DNA of 64,000 bases from Oscillospiraceae bacterium (GTDB lineage Bacteria; Bacillota; Clostridia; Oscillospirales; Ruminococcaceae): assembly GCA_009776305.1 (NCBI GenBank), contig WRLY01000001.1, positions 496,001-560,000 on the forward strand, given 5' to 3'. The notes below the pieces were generated by a model. The model was given only the letters and a program-made list of their open reading frames with translations, had not been told where the DNA came from and did not search any database. The position numbers and the translations under genes were made by a program. The number at the start of each line of letters is the position of its first letter. Positions within the stretch are counted from its first letter, which is position 1. Shown piece by piece: positions 1-7,213 of this stretch.

Positions 1-148
1 AGGGTCGTTGTTGCGGTGCAGTGCGTAACCGACTATACGTGCGCCGCGCGGTTTCCCCGCCGCGAAAGCTATATCGCCGTAGGTCGATACACAGCCTTGG
101 GGGATTTTGCGGACTAATTCAAAGACGCGGGCTGAAAATTCGGACATA
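1..148 (-). CDS. MGMT/alkyltransferase-like DNA-binding protein (N-terminal part, cut by window edge)
   Basis: Only the first 49 codons lie in the window. The readable protein begins MSEFSARVFELVRKIPQG and continues with VSTYGDIA and ARIVGYALHRN. This is the winged-helix DNA-binding part of the O6-alkylguanine transferase fold (the AdaC/MGMT/ATL family). In that family the Arg of RAVG-type motifs acts as the finger that flips the damaged base. The active-site Cys of true transferases (the PCHR motif) would lie beyond the edge, so it cannot be said whether this is a methyltransferase or a non-catalytic ATL protein. An AGGAGAGC ribosome-binding site sits just before the ATG. The gene reads leftward, away from the next gene's terminator. 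Confidence 0.8.
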
Positions 149-173
149 AGCTCTCCTGCGTATCGGCAAAACA

Positions 174-204
174 CCGCGCGGATTGCGTTTCACAATCCGC
201 GCGG
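174..204 (-). terminator. Hairpin terminator after the SCP2-like gene
   Basis: Perfect 12-bp arms (CCGCGCGGATTG at 174-185 and its complement at 193-204) with a 7-nt loop lie 22 nt past the stop codon of the leftward gene. On the minus strand the stem is followed by a short T-rich stretch (TGTTTTG). The U-tract is weak, so termination may be partial and may allow read-through into the MGMT-like gene. Confidence 0.7.
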
Positions 205-226
205 AATTTTAGGTTTAATTAAAAAC

Positions 227-832
227 TTAATCGAACAGGTCTGCTAAAATAAGCGCTTTTCTCACATCGCCCTGATAGCTTATAACACCTTTATTGATAG
301 CGGCTGAAAAATCATACTTGCCCTTTGCAATTTTCATGATTTCATCGTAAGAAACTTCAAGCGTGCCGTCGCGGTCATTGTAAACCTCTTGGATAATGTG
401 CTTGGTTTTTTTGCCGTCTTCTTCTTTAACCGCAATGAAGAACGTTCCGAAATCGTTTACTATAACCTGAATAGCTATAGGCGCCTCAACCCCGGAAACA
501 TCAACCTTTTCGATTTTCTGCCAAAGCGCAGTCGTAACGAGGTCAAGGGAGGGCTGAATCACCTTTTTCCTGCCGCCTCTCGCGGCTGTAGTTTCGGTTT
601 TGGGAGCTGTCTTTTTTGCCGCAGGTTTTGCTACAGATTTAGTTGCGGGTTTAGCCGCCGCTGTCTTTTTCGCCGCAGGTTTTGCTACTGCCGGTTTTAC
701 CGTTGCAGGTTTTGTTGCCGCCGGCTTTGCCGCAACAGGTTTTGTTGCTACGGGTTTTGCCGCAGTTTTCTGCTCTTTCGAGCTAACTGTAGGGGTTTTA
801 ACAACTGTTGTGATTTTTACATCATCTGCCAT
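227..832 (-). CDS. SCP2-like domain protein with an Ala/Lys/Pro-rich, histone-H1-like N-terminal tail
   Basis: The start is placed at the ATG giving MADDVKITTV because GAAAGGAA precedes it; the open frame extends 18 codons further upstream without a ribosome-binding site. The 201-residue protein has two parts. Residues about 22-85 are a low-complexity repeat of KPA, TKPV, KPAAKK and similar units, strongly basic and resembling bacterial histone-H1-like tails. The C-terminal 100 residues end with a GDVRKALILADLF-like segment that resembles the last helix of SCP2 sterol-carrier folds (typically GD..KALKL..LF). The SCP2 assignment rests on pattern only. The tail might bind nucleic acid or polyanions. 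No signal peptide or membrane segment is visible. It is a single-gene unit with its own terminator at 174-204. Confidence 0.6.
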   Translation of the reverse strand: MADDVKITTVVKTPTVSSKEQKTAAKPVATKPVAAKPAATKPATVKPAVAKPAAKKTAAAKPATKSVAKPAAKKTAPKTETTAARGGRKKVIQPSLDLVTTALWQKIEKVDVSGVEAPIAIQVIVNDFGTFFIAVKEEDGKKTKHIIQEVYNDRDGTLEVSYDEIMKIAKGKYDFSAAINKGVISYQGDVRKALILADLFD

Positions 833-924
833 GCCAATAAAATTCCTTTCAACACAAGTAAATTCACGGCACGCCGTCATTTGCAAAAATCAAGATATAG
901 TGTGCAAATTGTGTGCCAAACTTT

Positions 925-938
925 TTATGTATACATAA
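925..938. promoter_or_regulatory. 14-bp perfect palindrome upstream of the SCP2-like gene
   Basis: TTATGTATACATAA is a perfect palindrome about 95 bp upstream of the leftward gene's start. Its position fits an operator or promoter-proximal site, but AT-rich palindromes of this length can occur by chance. The rest of 833-1117 is AT-rich and holds no convincing gene on either strand. Confidence 0.35.
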
Positions 939-1117
939 TAACATAAAGATGTGCAGAATTCAAGGAAATATTTAAAAAGCATGACCATTAAAATGAAAAA
1001 TCAGCAAAATCACCAAAAAATACATCGAATCACATTATTAATTTGTCAATCATATAATTGTTTAAAGGCTAAAAACACACAAAAAATGTTTTGACGGTTC
1101 CGAAATGAAAAAAACTC

Positions 1118-1146
1118 TTGACAAAAATAAAAATGCTTGTTATAAT
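1118..1146 (+). promoter_or_regulatory. Consensus sigma-A promoter of the tRNA cluster
   Basis: TTGACA at 1118-1123 and TATAAT at 1141-1146 are separated by exactly 17 bp, a perfect match to the housekeeping consensus. The first tRNA starts 25 bp downstream of the -10 box. No other promoter is evident before the terminator at 1600, so Gly, Arg and His tRNAs are probably one transcript. Confidence 0.92.
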
Positions 1147-1171
1147 GTATGTCGTAAGTGTTTTAATTTTT

Positions 1172-1242
1172 GCGGGTGTAGTTCAATGGCAGAATCCCAG
1201 CCTTCCAAGCTGGTCGTGTGGGTTCGATTCCCATCACCCGCT
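1172..1242 (+). tRNA. tRNA-Gly (anticodon TCC)
   Basis: Acceptor arm GCGGGTG pairs with CACCCGC. The anticodon loop CTTCCAA gives TCC, and the T-arm contains GGTTCGATTCC. The discriminator base is T and the CCA end is not encoded. It is the first gene of a three-tRNA cluster. Confidence 0.96.
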
Positions 1243-1352
1243 TGCCGCGAGTTTGCGGCGCTTTATTCCGCCGCCCTATGAAACAAGCGATAATAAGCTT
1301 GATTGGTGGCGGGGTTTTTATCTTGATTTTTCTATATTGGTTTTTTCATTTT

Positions 1353-1426
<74 letters not shown>

Positions 1427-1500
1427 GTCGCGAGCTATGACGGGCGATGATAGCTTTTTCCTAACGGCAATCCGTAGTAATATTAACTATTCATTATCTT

Positions 1501-1574
1501 GGTGGGTATGGCGCAGTTGGTAGCGCGTCAGATTGTGGCTCTGAAGGCCGTGGGTTCGAACCCCACTATCCACC
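1501..1574 (+). tRNA. tRNA-His (anticodon GTG)
   Basis: Acceptor GTGGGTA pairs with TATCCAC. An extra 5' G at 1501 faces the discriminator C at 1574, the identity element of tRNA-His. The anticodon loop TTGTGGC gives GTG. CCA is not encoded. It is the last gene of the cluster, 26 bp before the terminator. Confidence 0.96.
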
Positions 1575-1599
1575 CTTTCTATTAATAAAGTATAAAAAA

Positions 1600-1630
1600 G
1601 CGGGAACTTTTAAAGTTCCCGCTTTTTTAT
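1600..1630 (+). terminator. Rho-independent terminator of the tRNA cluster
   Basis: A palindromic stem (GCGGGAACT at 1600-1608, AGTTCCCGC at 1614-1622) is followed by TTTTTTATTTTTT. An A-run precedes it, so it could also stop transcription from the other side. Confidence 0.92.
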
Positions 1631-1779
1631 TTTTTAGCTGTTGGTTTTTGTGGTTTTTTTGCCGAAAAATAACTGAAAAAATTTTTTTATTTTTAAAGAG
1701 TTTATTATTACTTTAACGGGTTTGTAAATAATGCCGAAAAAATTATTAACAAAAGGTGGGTTTTTGTGCTTGTTTTGCA

Positions 1780-1808
1780 TTGAATTTTGTTGGTTTTTGT
1801 CGTATAAT
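1780..1808 (+). promoter_or_regulatory. Sigma-A-type promoter of the Spo0A-like gene
   Basis: TTGAAT (1780-1785), a 17-bp spacer and TATAAT (1803-1808) lie 44 bp upstream of the ATG of the response regulator. The surrounding 1631-1779 stretch is AT-rich and shows no gene. Confidence 0.7.
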
Positions 1809-1851
1809 GGAAATAGAATATTAAAACCCTATTTTATTATGGGAGCGTGGC

Positions 1852-2649
1852 ATGGAAAGAAATCTTAAAGTGTTGCTTGTAGAAGACGAGCCCGCCGAGT
1901 GCAGAGCCATAATCCGTTATGTAAACAGCACCGATGGGGTACAACTTGTAGGTGTAACAAACAGCGCCGAAAGGGCTGTCGAACATGTGAAAGACAGTCT
2001 TCCCGATGCTGTTATTCTTGATATAGAGTTACACAAGGGTAGCGGTAACGGCATTTCTTTTATGCAGGAGTTGCGGGATTCGGAGATACCCGCATTTCCC
2101 TATATTTTGGTCACAACCAATAATTTAAGTTCGGTTACTCACGATATGGCACGGGAAGTCGGCGCGGATTTTATTATGTCTAAGTATCAGGACGATTACA
2201 GTGCCGAGAACGTGATTGAATTTCTAAAGTCTGTAAAAAGCGTTATACAAAGAAAAAAGCGGCAAAATGAAAGCTTTTTTGAATTTTTGACGCCGGAGGA
2301 AAAGCTGGAAGAAGAAAAAAGAATTGCCAAGAAAATAAACGCCGAGTTTGATTTGGTGGGCATAAGCCACAGGGTTATGGGGCGCAGGTATTTAGCCGAG
2401 GCTGTTCAAAGGGTTATGGTAAAAATAGGACCGAATGTAGCGAGCGAAATAGCCAAAAAGCATGGCAAAACCACCGCCAGCGTCGAGCGCGCCATGCAGA
2501 CCGCCATAATCGCCGCTTGGAGGAGTTCCTGTATTGAAGATTTAAGCAAGCATTATACTGCTAAAGTCAACCCTGTGCGGGGAATACCGACGGTTATGGA
2601 ATTTGTTCATTACTACGCTGAAAAAATGAATAACGATTACAAAATATAA
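1852..2649 (+). CDS. Response regulator with Spo0A-like C-terminal DNA-binding domain
   Basis: The protein has 265 residues. Residues 1-125 are a CheY-type receiver: acidic pocket E11-D12-E13, phospho-acceptor D57 in VILDIEL, a T/S switch in VTTNN, and K in MSKYQD. Residues about 165-262 match the Spo0A effector fold: GRRYLAEAV, then TTASVERAMQTAI.AAW (Spo0A has TPSRVERAIRHAIEVAW), and a terminal GIPTVMEFVHYYAEK. A roughly 35-residue charged linker joins them. The recognition helix is diverged from true Spo0A, so it is probably a paralogue with its own targets. GGGAGCG precedes the ATG. It has its own promoter and terminator, and a GHKL kinase lies 246 bp downstream and may be its partner. 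Confidence 0.85.
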   Translation: MERNLKVLLVEDEPAECRAIIRYVNSTDGVQLVGVTNSAERAVEHVKDSLPDAVILDIELHKGSGNGISFMQELRDSEIPAFPYILVTTNNLSSVTHDMAREVGADFIMSKYQDDYSAENVIEFLKSVKSVIQRKKRQNESFFEFLTPEEKLEEEKRIAKKINAEFDLVGISHRVMGRRYLAEAVQRVMVKIGPNVASEIAKKHGKTTASVERAMQTAIIAAWRSSCIEDLSKHYTAKVNPVRGIPTVMEFVHYYAEKMNNDYKI

Positions 2650-2666
2650 ATTACTTTAACAAAACC

Positions 2667-2715
2667 AAAACCAAAACAACCGCTCATCGAAACGACGGCG
2701 GTTGTTTTGGTTTTT
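2667..2715 (+). terminator. Long-stem terminator after the Spo0A-like gene
   Basis: An AAAACCAAAACAACCGC arm at 2667-2683 pairs with its complement starting at 2698; the stem ends in GGTTTTTG. The 17-bp stem is AT-rich on the outside and GC-rich near the loop, as in other terminators of this window. Confidence 0.88.
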
Positions 2716-2787
2716 GCTTTATTATCCGAAAGCAGCTCTGATATATTTCATGAAAGTTTCAAAAAAAGTCACAACAAGCTCACCTCC

Positions 2788-2810
2788 ACAATGTAATCTA
2801 TTTACATTGT
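2788..2810. promoter_or_regulatory. Perfect 9-bp inverted repeat upstream of the GHKL kinase (candidate operator)
   Basis: ACAATGTAA (2788-2796) and TTACATTGT (2802-2810) flank TCTAT. The site lies 86 bp upstream of the kinase start codon and is not followed by a T-run, so a protein-binding site is more likely than a terminator. It could be a target of the adjacent Spo0A-like regulator, but no known box was matched. Confidence 0.5.
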
Positions 2811-2895
2811 ACAGTGAATCCAAAAAAAAACGCATTTGTTTAAGTAATCGGTTTCTGTCGGAAATTTATTTGTTTATGACTTTTTCGGAGGGCAA

Positions 2896-4323
2896 ATGGA
2901 GGCTTTAGTTTTAAGGTATTTCGCAATCATTTTTTGTTCTTTAGTTGTTTTTGCGAAATCACTGAATTATAAAATACGTTATAAAATGCTTATATCGCAG
3001 ATTATTTATTCTGCTTTAACAGCTTTTGCGGTTACGGGATTGTATATAAATTTTCCCGAAGCTACAACCTTGCTTATATTTTTTTTGGCGTGCGTTTTTA
3101 ACAAATTTGCTTTTAAAAACAAATGGGATATTACGATAATAACTTCTGTTATATCCTGCGGGATAGGCTACGCTTTTCATACGGCGGCAAACGTTATAGT
3201 TTCTTTTATTGTCGGTATTTTTAATTTCGCATTTAGAATAGAAACTAATCTAATAATATTTTTCGTTTACAGCTTTATTCTTACGGCTTTACTTGTCCTT
3301 ATTTTATTCAAAATCAAAAGATTCAGGAAAGGCTTTGCGTTTTTAATTCAAAAAAACATAAGCTTTATCGGTGTTTTTATAAGCTTAATCATACCTTTAT
3401 ATTATACTTTTATAATTTTTCTGATTAACAGATATGATACTATGGATGCTTTTATATTGATGTTTTTGTCGGGGATTATTTTGTGCGCCGTGCTTATAAT
3501 TATATGGTGGCGGACGGGGATTACCAAAACCTACAGGGACGGATTGTTTACGCGGGAGATTGAGGAACTGAATATAATTATTGCCCAAAGGGACGAATGT
3601 ATCGCCAAACTCTCAAAAAGCAACGAGGAATTAGCTAAAATCATACACAGCGACAATAAATTAATTCCCGCGCTTGCGCTTGCGGTACGGGAATTTGCGG
3701 AATTCGGTTCGCCTAAGAATAAAGATGAAATTCTGTCAATTCTTGAAAAAATAGAGCGGGAGCGCTTGAAGACTGTTAATAAAAGCGAAAAAGAGCAGGA
3801 AGAAGTCCCCGTCACCAAAATCCCCACCCTTGACATTATACTTAAATTCATGGGGCAGAAAGCGCGGGAGCATAATATTAAGTTTGAAACCATTATAAGA
3901 GGAAACATCAGTTATATGACCGAAAACCTAATACAGGAAGAAAATCTTCGCACCGTCACAGCTGATTTGTTGGATAACGCCATTATCGCGGTTAAAGCCT
4001 GCAAATTTTCAGAATCGTCCGAAAACAAAAAAATCCTTTTTTCAATAGGGGAAATTGGCGGATTTTATGAAATTTCTATATCGGACAGCGGCATTGATTT
4101 TGAAGAGGAGACCCTGCGGGACTTTGGGCGGTATTTAGGTAAAAAAAGAATCACCACACGCAAAGATGAGGGCGGCAGCGGGATAGGCATTAGTACCACT
4201 TTTGAAATTTTGAACGAAACAGGGGCGAGCCTGCTTATCGAAAAGTATAAAGAAAACCCCGCCGGATTTACCAAGCGGGTTTGCGTGAGATTTGATGGGG
4301 AGAACGGATATAGGTATAGTTGA
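2896..4323 (+). CDS. Membrane GHKL-type sensor histidine kinase
   Basis: The protein has 475 residues. The first about 215 are very hydrophobic, with six or seven predicted membrane spans, as in AgrC-like kinases. A short coiled segment (EIEELNIIIAQRDECIAKL) leads to an H-box-like IIHSDNKLIPAL, the GHKL-type site for autophosphorylation. The C-terminal ATPase domain shows an N-box (TADLLDNAIIAVKA), a G1 box (ISDSGIDF) and a G2 box (GGSGIGISTTFEIL). GGAGGG precedes the ATG. No agrB or agrD and no LytTR regulator is adjacent. The Spo0A-like receiver upstream is the only nearby candidate partner; that pairing is inference. Confidence 0.85.
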   Translation: MEALVLRYFAIIFCSLVVFAKSLNYKIRYKMLISQIIYSALTAFAVTGLYINFPEATTLLIFFLACVFNKFAFKNKWDITIITSVISCGIGYAFHTAANVIVSFIVGIFNFAFRIETNLIIFFVYSFILTALLVLILFKIKRFRKGFAFLIQKNISFIGVFISLIIPLYYTFIIFLINRYDTMDAFILMFLSGIILCAVLIIIWWRTGITKTYRDGLFTREIEELNIIIAQRDECIAKLSKSNEELAKIIHSDNKLIPALALAVREFAEFGSPKNKDEILSILEKIERERLKTVNKSEKEQEEVPVTKIPTLDIILKFMGQKAREHNIKFETIIRGNISYMTENLIQEENLRTVTADLLDNAIIAVKACKFSESSENKKILFSIGEIGGFYEISISDSGIDFEEETLRDFGRYLGKKRITTRKDEGGSGIGISTTFEILNETGASLLIEKYKENPAGFTKRVCVRFDGENGYRYS

Positions 4324-4339
4324 ATTTTTATATAGCACA

Positions 4340-6034
4340 TCAAAGCAGGTCAGTTAAGCGAAAAAACAAATGCGAACCTCGACACTCAACTCTCAACGAA
4401 CTTATAGTCGTGTGAGAATATTGCGTGTCGAGGCTCTCGACCAGAGTCTGATGTTCTAAATACGAACCACCAACGTCAACATCTTTGCTTCCTGTAGTGG
4501 AGCTGTGATATTGCCTGCGGTGGCTCACCGCCGGGGGACTCGGTTCACAATAAGAACACCCCCCGCCCCCATTGCCACCGCTTTCACCACACACGCTAAG
4601 TATATTATAATCAAATTGCAGCGTTTTGTCAATCCCGTTGAAAAATATAACAGCGTGGTCGTCGTAGAGGTAAACGGCGTTGATAAAAATAGATATAAGG
4701 GCGCGTTTGTATTTTATATCGTTTTCGTCGCCATTCTTCAACCGCTCAAAGAAAAATTTAACTTCGCTTTCGGTGATTTCGGTTTTTTCCCATTGCTCAC
4801 GGGCAAGGGCGTTTTCAAGTGTCGATTTTTCAAGTTTCTTTTGTGTTATTCGCTCCGATAACAAGTCAATATGCTCCCCGTTTTCAATGGCTGTTACAAG
4901 ATTTTCTATCGCCTTTTCATTTTCCTTTAATTTCTTTTTGAGGTCTGAAATAATTGGTGTATGGTTTTCCAGTTTTGAAATTTCAAGCAATATTTTTGTA
5001 ACGTAGTTAATATTATCGTCCGTCAACTGCTCCCGCGCTTTTTCGAGTATGAAGTTTTCAATCCACTCTTTTTGCACCGATTTTTTGTTACATCCCTTTT
5101 TATTCCAAATGTGCTTGCATGTGTAGTAACAATGCTTTTTGCCTGATTTGCTTGTCCCTGAAACACCTACAAGCATAACTCGCTTGTCAAGTTCTCGTCC
5201 GTGATACCCGCAAAACAACTTAGTTGTCAACAAATATTCTGCGTTGTCCCTCGTACTTGCGGGGGATTTTTTCTTTTTGCTTCGGATTTGCTGAACCTTT
5301 TCAAATAAACCGTCCTCAATTATTCGAGGCATACCGTCTTTGACTTCTGCACCTCGAGTATACACGCCGATGTAGTTCCTGTTGTCTAATATTCGGTTAA
5401 TGCTGTTGCTGATATTCCCAAAAAACTTTTTACCAAATTGTTCTGTTATAGCCGTGTCAATCTTTCTAATAGTAAACCCTGCGGAGTACAATTCATAGAT
5501 TTTTTGAACAACGGGCGCGGTTAGGGGGTCTATTATGTATTTCTTGTTGTCGTCTAATTTATAGCCTATAGGCACAACCCCGCCAACATGCTTGCAATCC
5601 GCTATAGCCAAAGCTTGCCCCCGTTTGACCTTGGCTGAAAGTTCGGCGCTGTAATATTCAGCCATTGCTTCAAGCACACCTTCAACCATAATTCCCGCGG
5701 GGTCGTCGCTTATCGGTTCAGTCGCACTTACTACTCTGACGTTGTGCTTTTTTAAGTGCGATTTGTGGATAGCTGAATCATAGCGGTTACGGGCGAAACG
5801 GTCAGTACTATATATTAGTACAACCTCAAATTTTTGTTTTGCACTATCAGACAACATTTTTTGAAACATTGCGCGGCGGTCTGTTGTTCCCGTTTTGGCT
5901 CTGTCGGCGTACTCGCGAATTACTTCAAATCCGTTATCTTTTGCGAACTTTTCAACAACTACACGTTGCCCCTCAATGGAGGTCTCTTTCTGTCCTCGCG
6001 ACGAGTACCTATAGTAAGTTACAGCTTTAATCAT
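4340..6034 (-). CDS. Large serine recombinase (site-specific integrase/resolvase)
   Basis: The 564-residue protein starts MIKAVTYYRYSSRGQ; S11 in the Y-R-Y-S motif is the likely nucleophile. YSTDRFARNR holds the conserved arginines. After a resolvase domain (about 1-140) comes the recombinase domain (VPIGYKLD; RNYIGVYTRG). A zinc ribbon follows (CGYHG, then CYYTCKHIWNKKGC), then a coiled coil (about 350-420). From residue about 478 the protein runs into an 85-residue Gly/Ser/His-rich tail (SVCGESGGNGGGGC onward) with no family resemblance. The DNA encoding it holds inverted repeats (4377-4433) and a 15-mer also found in tsaD. The tail may be host or repeat sequence fused on integration. The gene overlaps the upstream zinc-ribbon gene by 4 nt and so shares its promoter. 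Confidence 0.93.
   Translation of the reverse strand: MIKAVTYYRYSSRGQKETSIEGQRVVVEKFAKDNGFEVIREYADRAKTGTTDRRAMFQKMLSDSAKQKFEVVLIYSTDRFARNRYDSAIHKSHLKKHNVRVVSATEPISDDPAGIMVEGVLEAMAEYYSAELSAKVKRGQALAIADCKHVGGVVPIGYKLDDNKKYIIDPLTAPVVQKIYELYSAGFTIRKIDTAITEQFGKKFFGNISNSINRILDNRNYIGVYTRGAEVKDGMPRIIEDGLFEKVQQIRSKKKKSPASTRDNAEYLLTTKLFCGYHGRELDKRVMLVGVSGTSKSGKKHCYYTCKHIWNKKGCNKKSVQKEWIENFILEKAREQLTDDNINYVTKILLEISKLENHTPIISDLKKKLKENEKAIENLVTAIENGEHIDLLSERITQKKLEKSTLENALAREQWEKTEITESEVKFFFERLKNGDENDIKYKRALISIFINAVYLYDDHAVIFFNGIDKTLQFDYNILSVCGESGGNGGGGCSYCEPSPPAVSHRRQYHSSTTGSKDVDVGGSYLEHQTLVESLDTQYSHTTISSLRVECRGSHLFFRLTDLL
4377..4433. repeat. Inverted repeat in the recombinase tail
   Basis: CCTCGACAC (4377-4385) and GTGTCGAGG (4425-4433) are perfect 9-bp arms 39 bp apart, within the part of the recombinase frame that has no protein-family resemblance. 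They overlap the 15-bp repeat at 4427-4441. The site lies next to the presumed left junction. Confidence 0.55.
4427..4441. repeat. 15-bp palindromic repeat GTCGAGGCTCTCGAC, copy 1
   Basis: GTCGAGGCTCTCGAC has 6-bp arms around GCT. An identical copy occurs inside tsaD at 18576-18590. A chance 15-mer match in 64 kb is very unlikely, so this may be a member of a small dispersed repeat family. Confidence 0.6.
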
Positions 6035-6588
6035 TTATACTTCTCCTTCCGCTTTTGAGCTCTTTCTACAATTATATCGTCATATTTTATAGCGATTCTT
6101 CTTAACGTGTGTACCGATATGTTCAAACGTTCTGCAATTTCAGTTACAAACCATGCGTGAATATGATACCCGTCCTCGCCTTTTTTGCCGTCAACATATA
6201 CTAAATATTTTGCTAAAATTTTCTCTTCTTCTATGAGCCGTTCTATTGTTTCTTTAGTGAAATATTTTTTACACTTCCTGCACTTGAAACGCTGTAATTT
6301 TTCGTCAAAATCCCCCTTGCTAATTGCTCCATCTTTTATCACATCATCTTTACTCTTGCAATAAGGACAATGCAAAATTGATTCTATCCGCGCCCGCGCT
6401 TTTGCTCTGTCTTCTATTTTTCTGTTGTGCTTAAAATCTTCGCTTTCGGTAGTATCAACCGTAAAGCGCATACCGCATAGCTTACATGAAAACCTTTGCC
6501 TTAAAGCGCTGGTGCGCCCATTTGCCACAATGCCCCTAACCTCTTTGCATTGCAAACAGGCGGGCTTTTCGGTGTTGTTATTACTCAT
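6031..6588 (-). CDS. Double zinc-ribbon, HTH-containing protein of the mobile element
   Basis: The protein has 185 residues. Two successive zinc ribbons are visible: CLQCKEV with CKLCGMRF (about residues 11-42), and CPYCKSK with CRKCKKYF (about 74-110). They resemble the IS1-type transposase N-terminal ribbons. The C-terminal third (EIAERLNISVHTLRRIAIKY) looks like a helix-turn-helix. GGAGG precedes the ATG. The last 4 nt overlap the recombinase start (ATGA), so the two are translationally coupled. The context suggests a DNA-binding partner such as a repressor or recombination directionality factor. That role is inference, since no transposase catalytic motif (DDE) is present. Confidence 0.75.
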   Translation of the reverse strand: MSNNNTEKPACLQCKEVRGIVANGRTSALRQRFSCKLCGMRFTVDTTESEDFKHNRKIEDRAKARARIESILHCPYCKSKDDVIKDGAISKGDFDEKLQRFKCRKCKKYFTKETIERLIEEEKILAKYLVYVDGKKGEDGYHIHAWFVTEIAERLNISVHTLRRIAIKYDDIIVERAQKRKEKYK

Positions 6589-6618
6589 ATTAGTGTACCT
6601 CCATATTGCCTTTTTTTA

Positions 6619-6647
6619 ATTATATCATAATTTTTCAGCGACGTCAA
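6619..6647 (-). promoter_or_regulatory. Sigma-A promoter of the zinc-ribbon/recombinase operon
   Basis: Read on the minus strand, TTGACG (6647-6642), a 17-bp spacer and TATAAT (6624-6619) lie about 30 bp upstream of the zinc-ribbon gene's ATG. The near-consensus strength implies that the recombinase operon is expressed unless repressed. Confidence 0.85.
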
Positions 6648-6753
6648 CCACCGAAAACGATTTTTGTTTAAACATTTGTGAATAAGGTAATATAATGTTT
6701 TTTTAAACGAGTAAATAAAAAATCGTATATCAACCATATAAAACGATTATCGC

Positions 6754-6782
6754 TTGTGCTCGTCGCAAATATAGAGTATAAG
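6754..6782 (+). promoter_or_regulatory. Possible promoter of the rightward replication genes
   Basis: TTGTGC (6754-6759), a 17-bp spacer and TATAAG (6777-6782) lie just before the ribosome-binding site (CAGGAGGGG) of the first rightward ORF. A second TATAAT at 6691-6696 has no good -35 box. The match is moderate only. Confidence 0.45.
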
Positions 6783-6804
6783 GCAATATTCAGGAGGGGT
6801 TTGA

Positions 6805-6972
6805 GTGATAACATTAGACAAAACAGGCGCGGAGATACTGGCGCGGCTTGTTATGGAAGATATAAGGGGTTACGCCGCCCGCTTCCCACAAGAATATGAG
6901 GAATTTTTAGCAAGAAATCAACCAATCCCCACCCCAACTATAAAAAGACGTAAACGGAAAGAGGTGTCGTAA
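6805..6972 (+). CDS. Small unknown protein of the mobile element (55 aa)
   Basis: A GTG start follows CAGGAGGGG. The protein begins MITLDKTGAEILARLVMED, has a central amphipathic helix (GYAARFPQEYEEFLARN) and ends in a basic tail (IKRRKRKEVS). The stop codon overlaps the next ATG (TAATG), so the two small genes are coupled. No family is recognised. Size, basic tail and position upstream of the Rep fit a small regulator, but nothing more can be said. Confidence 0.65.
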   Translation: MITLDKTGAEILARLVMEDIRGYAARFPQEYEEFLARNQPIPTPTIKRRKRKEVS

Positions 6973-7151
6973 TGAAGAAAATGGAAACAGGCGAGGTAAC
7001 AATTAATATAGGTGTCAAAGAATTTCTTGTGGCATGGCGGGAGGCTGACGACGTCTTTATGCTCCGAGAAGTCAACGGGTTTCATGCACGTTATATTTCA
7101 CAAGCGTTTTATGAAGCAATCCGCGCTGAATTTTCTGCAATCTCGCCATAA
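6972..7151 (+). CDS. Small unknown protein of the mobile element (59 aa)
   Basis: The ATG overlaps the stop of the preceding small ORF. The protein begins MKKMETGEVTINIGVKEF and continues WREADDVFMLREVNG, then RYISQAFYEAIRAEF. Alternating strand and helix character suggests a compact fold. No family is recognised. It lies 62 bp before the next gene and belongs to the rightward operon. Confidence 0.6.
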   Translation: MKKMETGEVTINIGVKEFLVAWREADDVFMLREVNGFHARYISQAFYEAIRAEFSAISP

Positions 7152-7213
7152 CGGCGTGTAATATATATTCTTTGGTGTAACCATTATTTTTGGAGAAAGG
7201 AGGAAAAAAGAAA

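Noticed and set aside
389-946. Plus-strand open frames opposite the SCP2-like gene, rich in Cys/Arg/Phe or Ala/Gly
   Set aside because: They are mirror images of the repetitive KPA/TKP coding sequence on the other strand and have no ribosome-binding site.
2702-2908. A 68-residue ORF containing PPQCNLFTLYS, reminiscent of an AgrD autoinducer upstream of an AgrC-like kinase
   Set aside because: The first codons overlap a terminator, no ribosome-binding site precedes any ATG, the Cys segment is just the inverted repeat at 2788-2810 read as protein, and no agrB gene is present.
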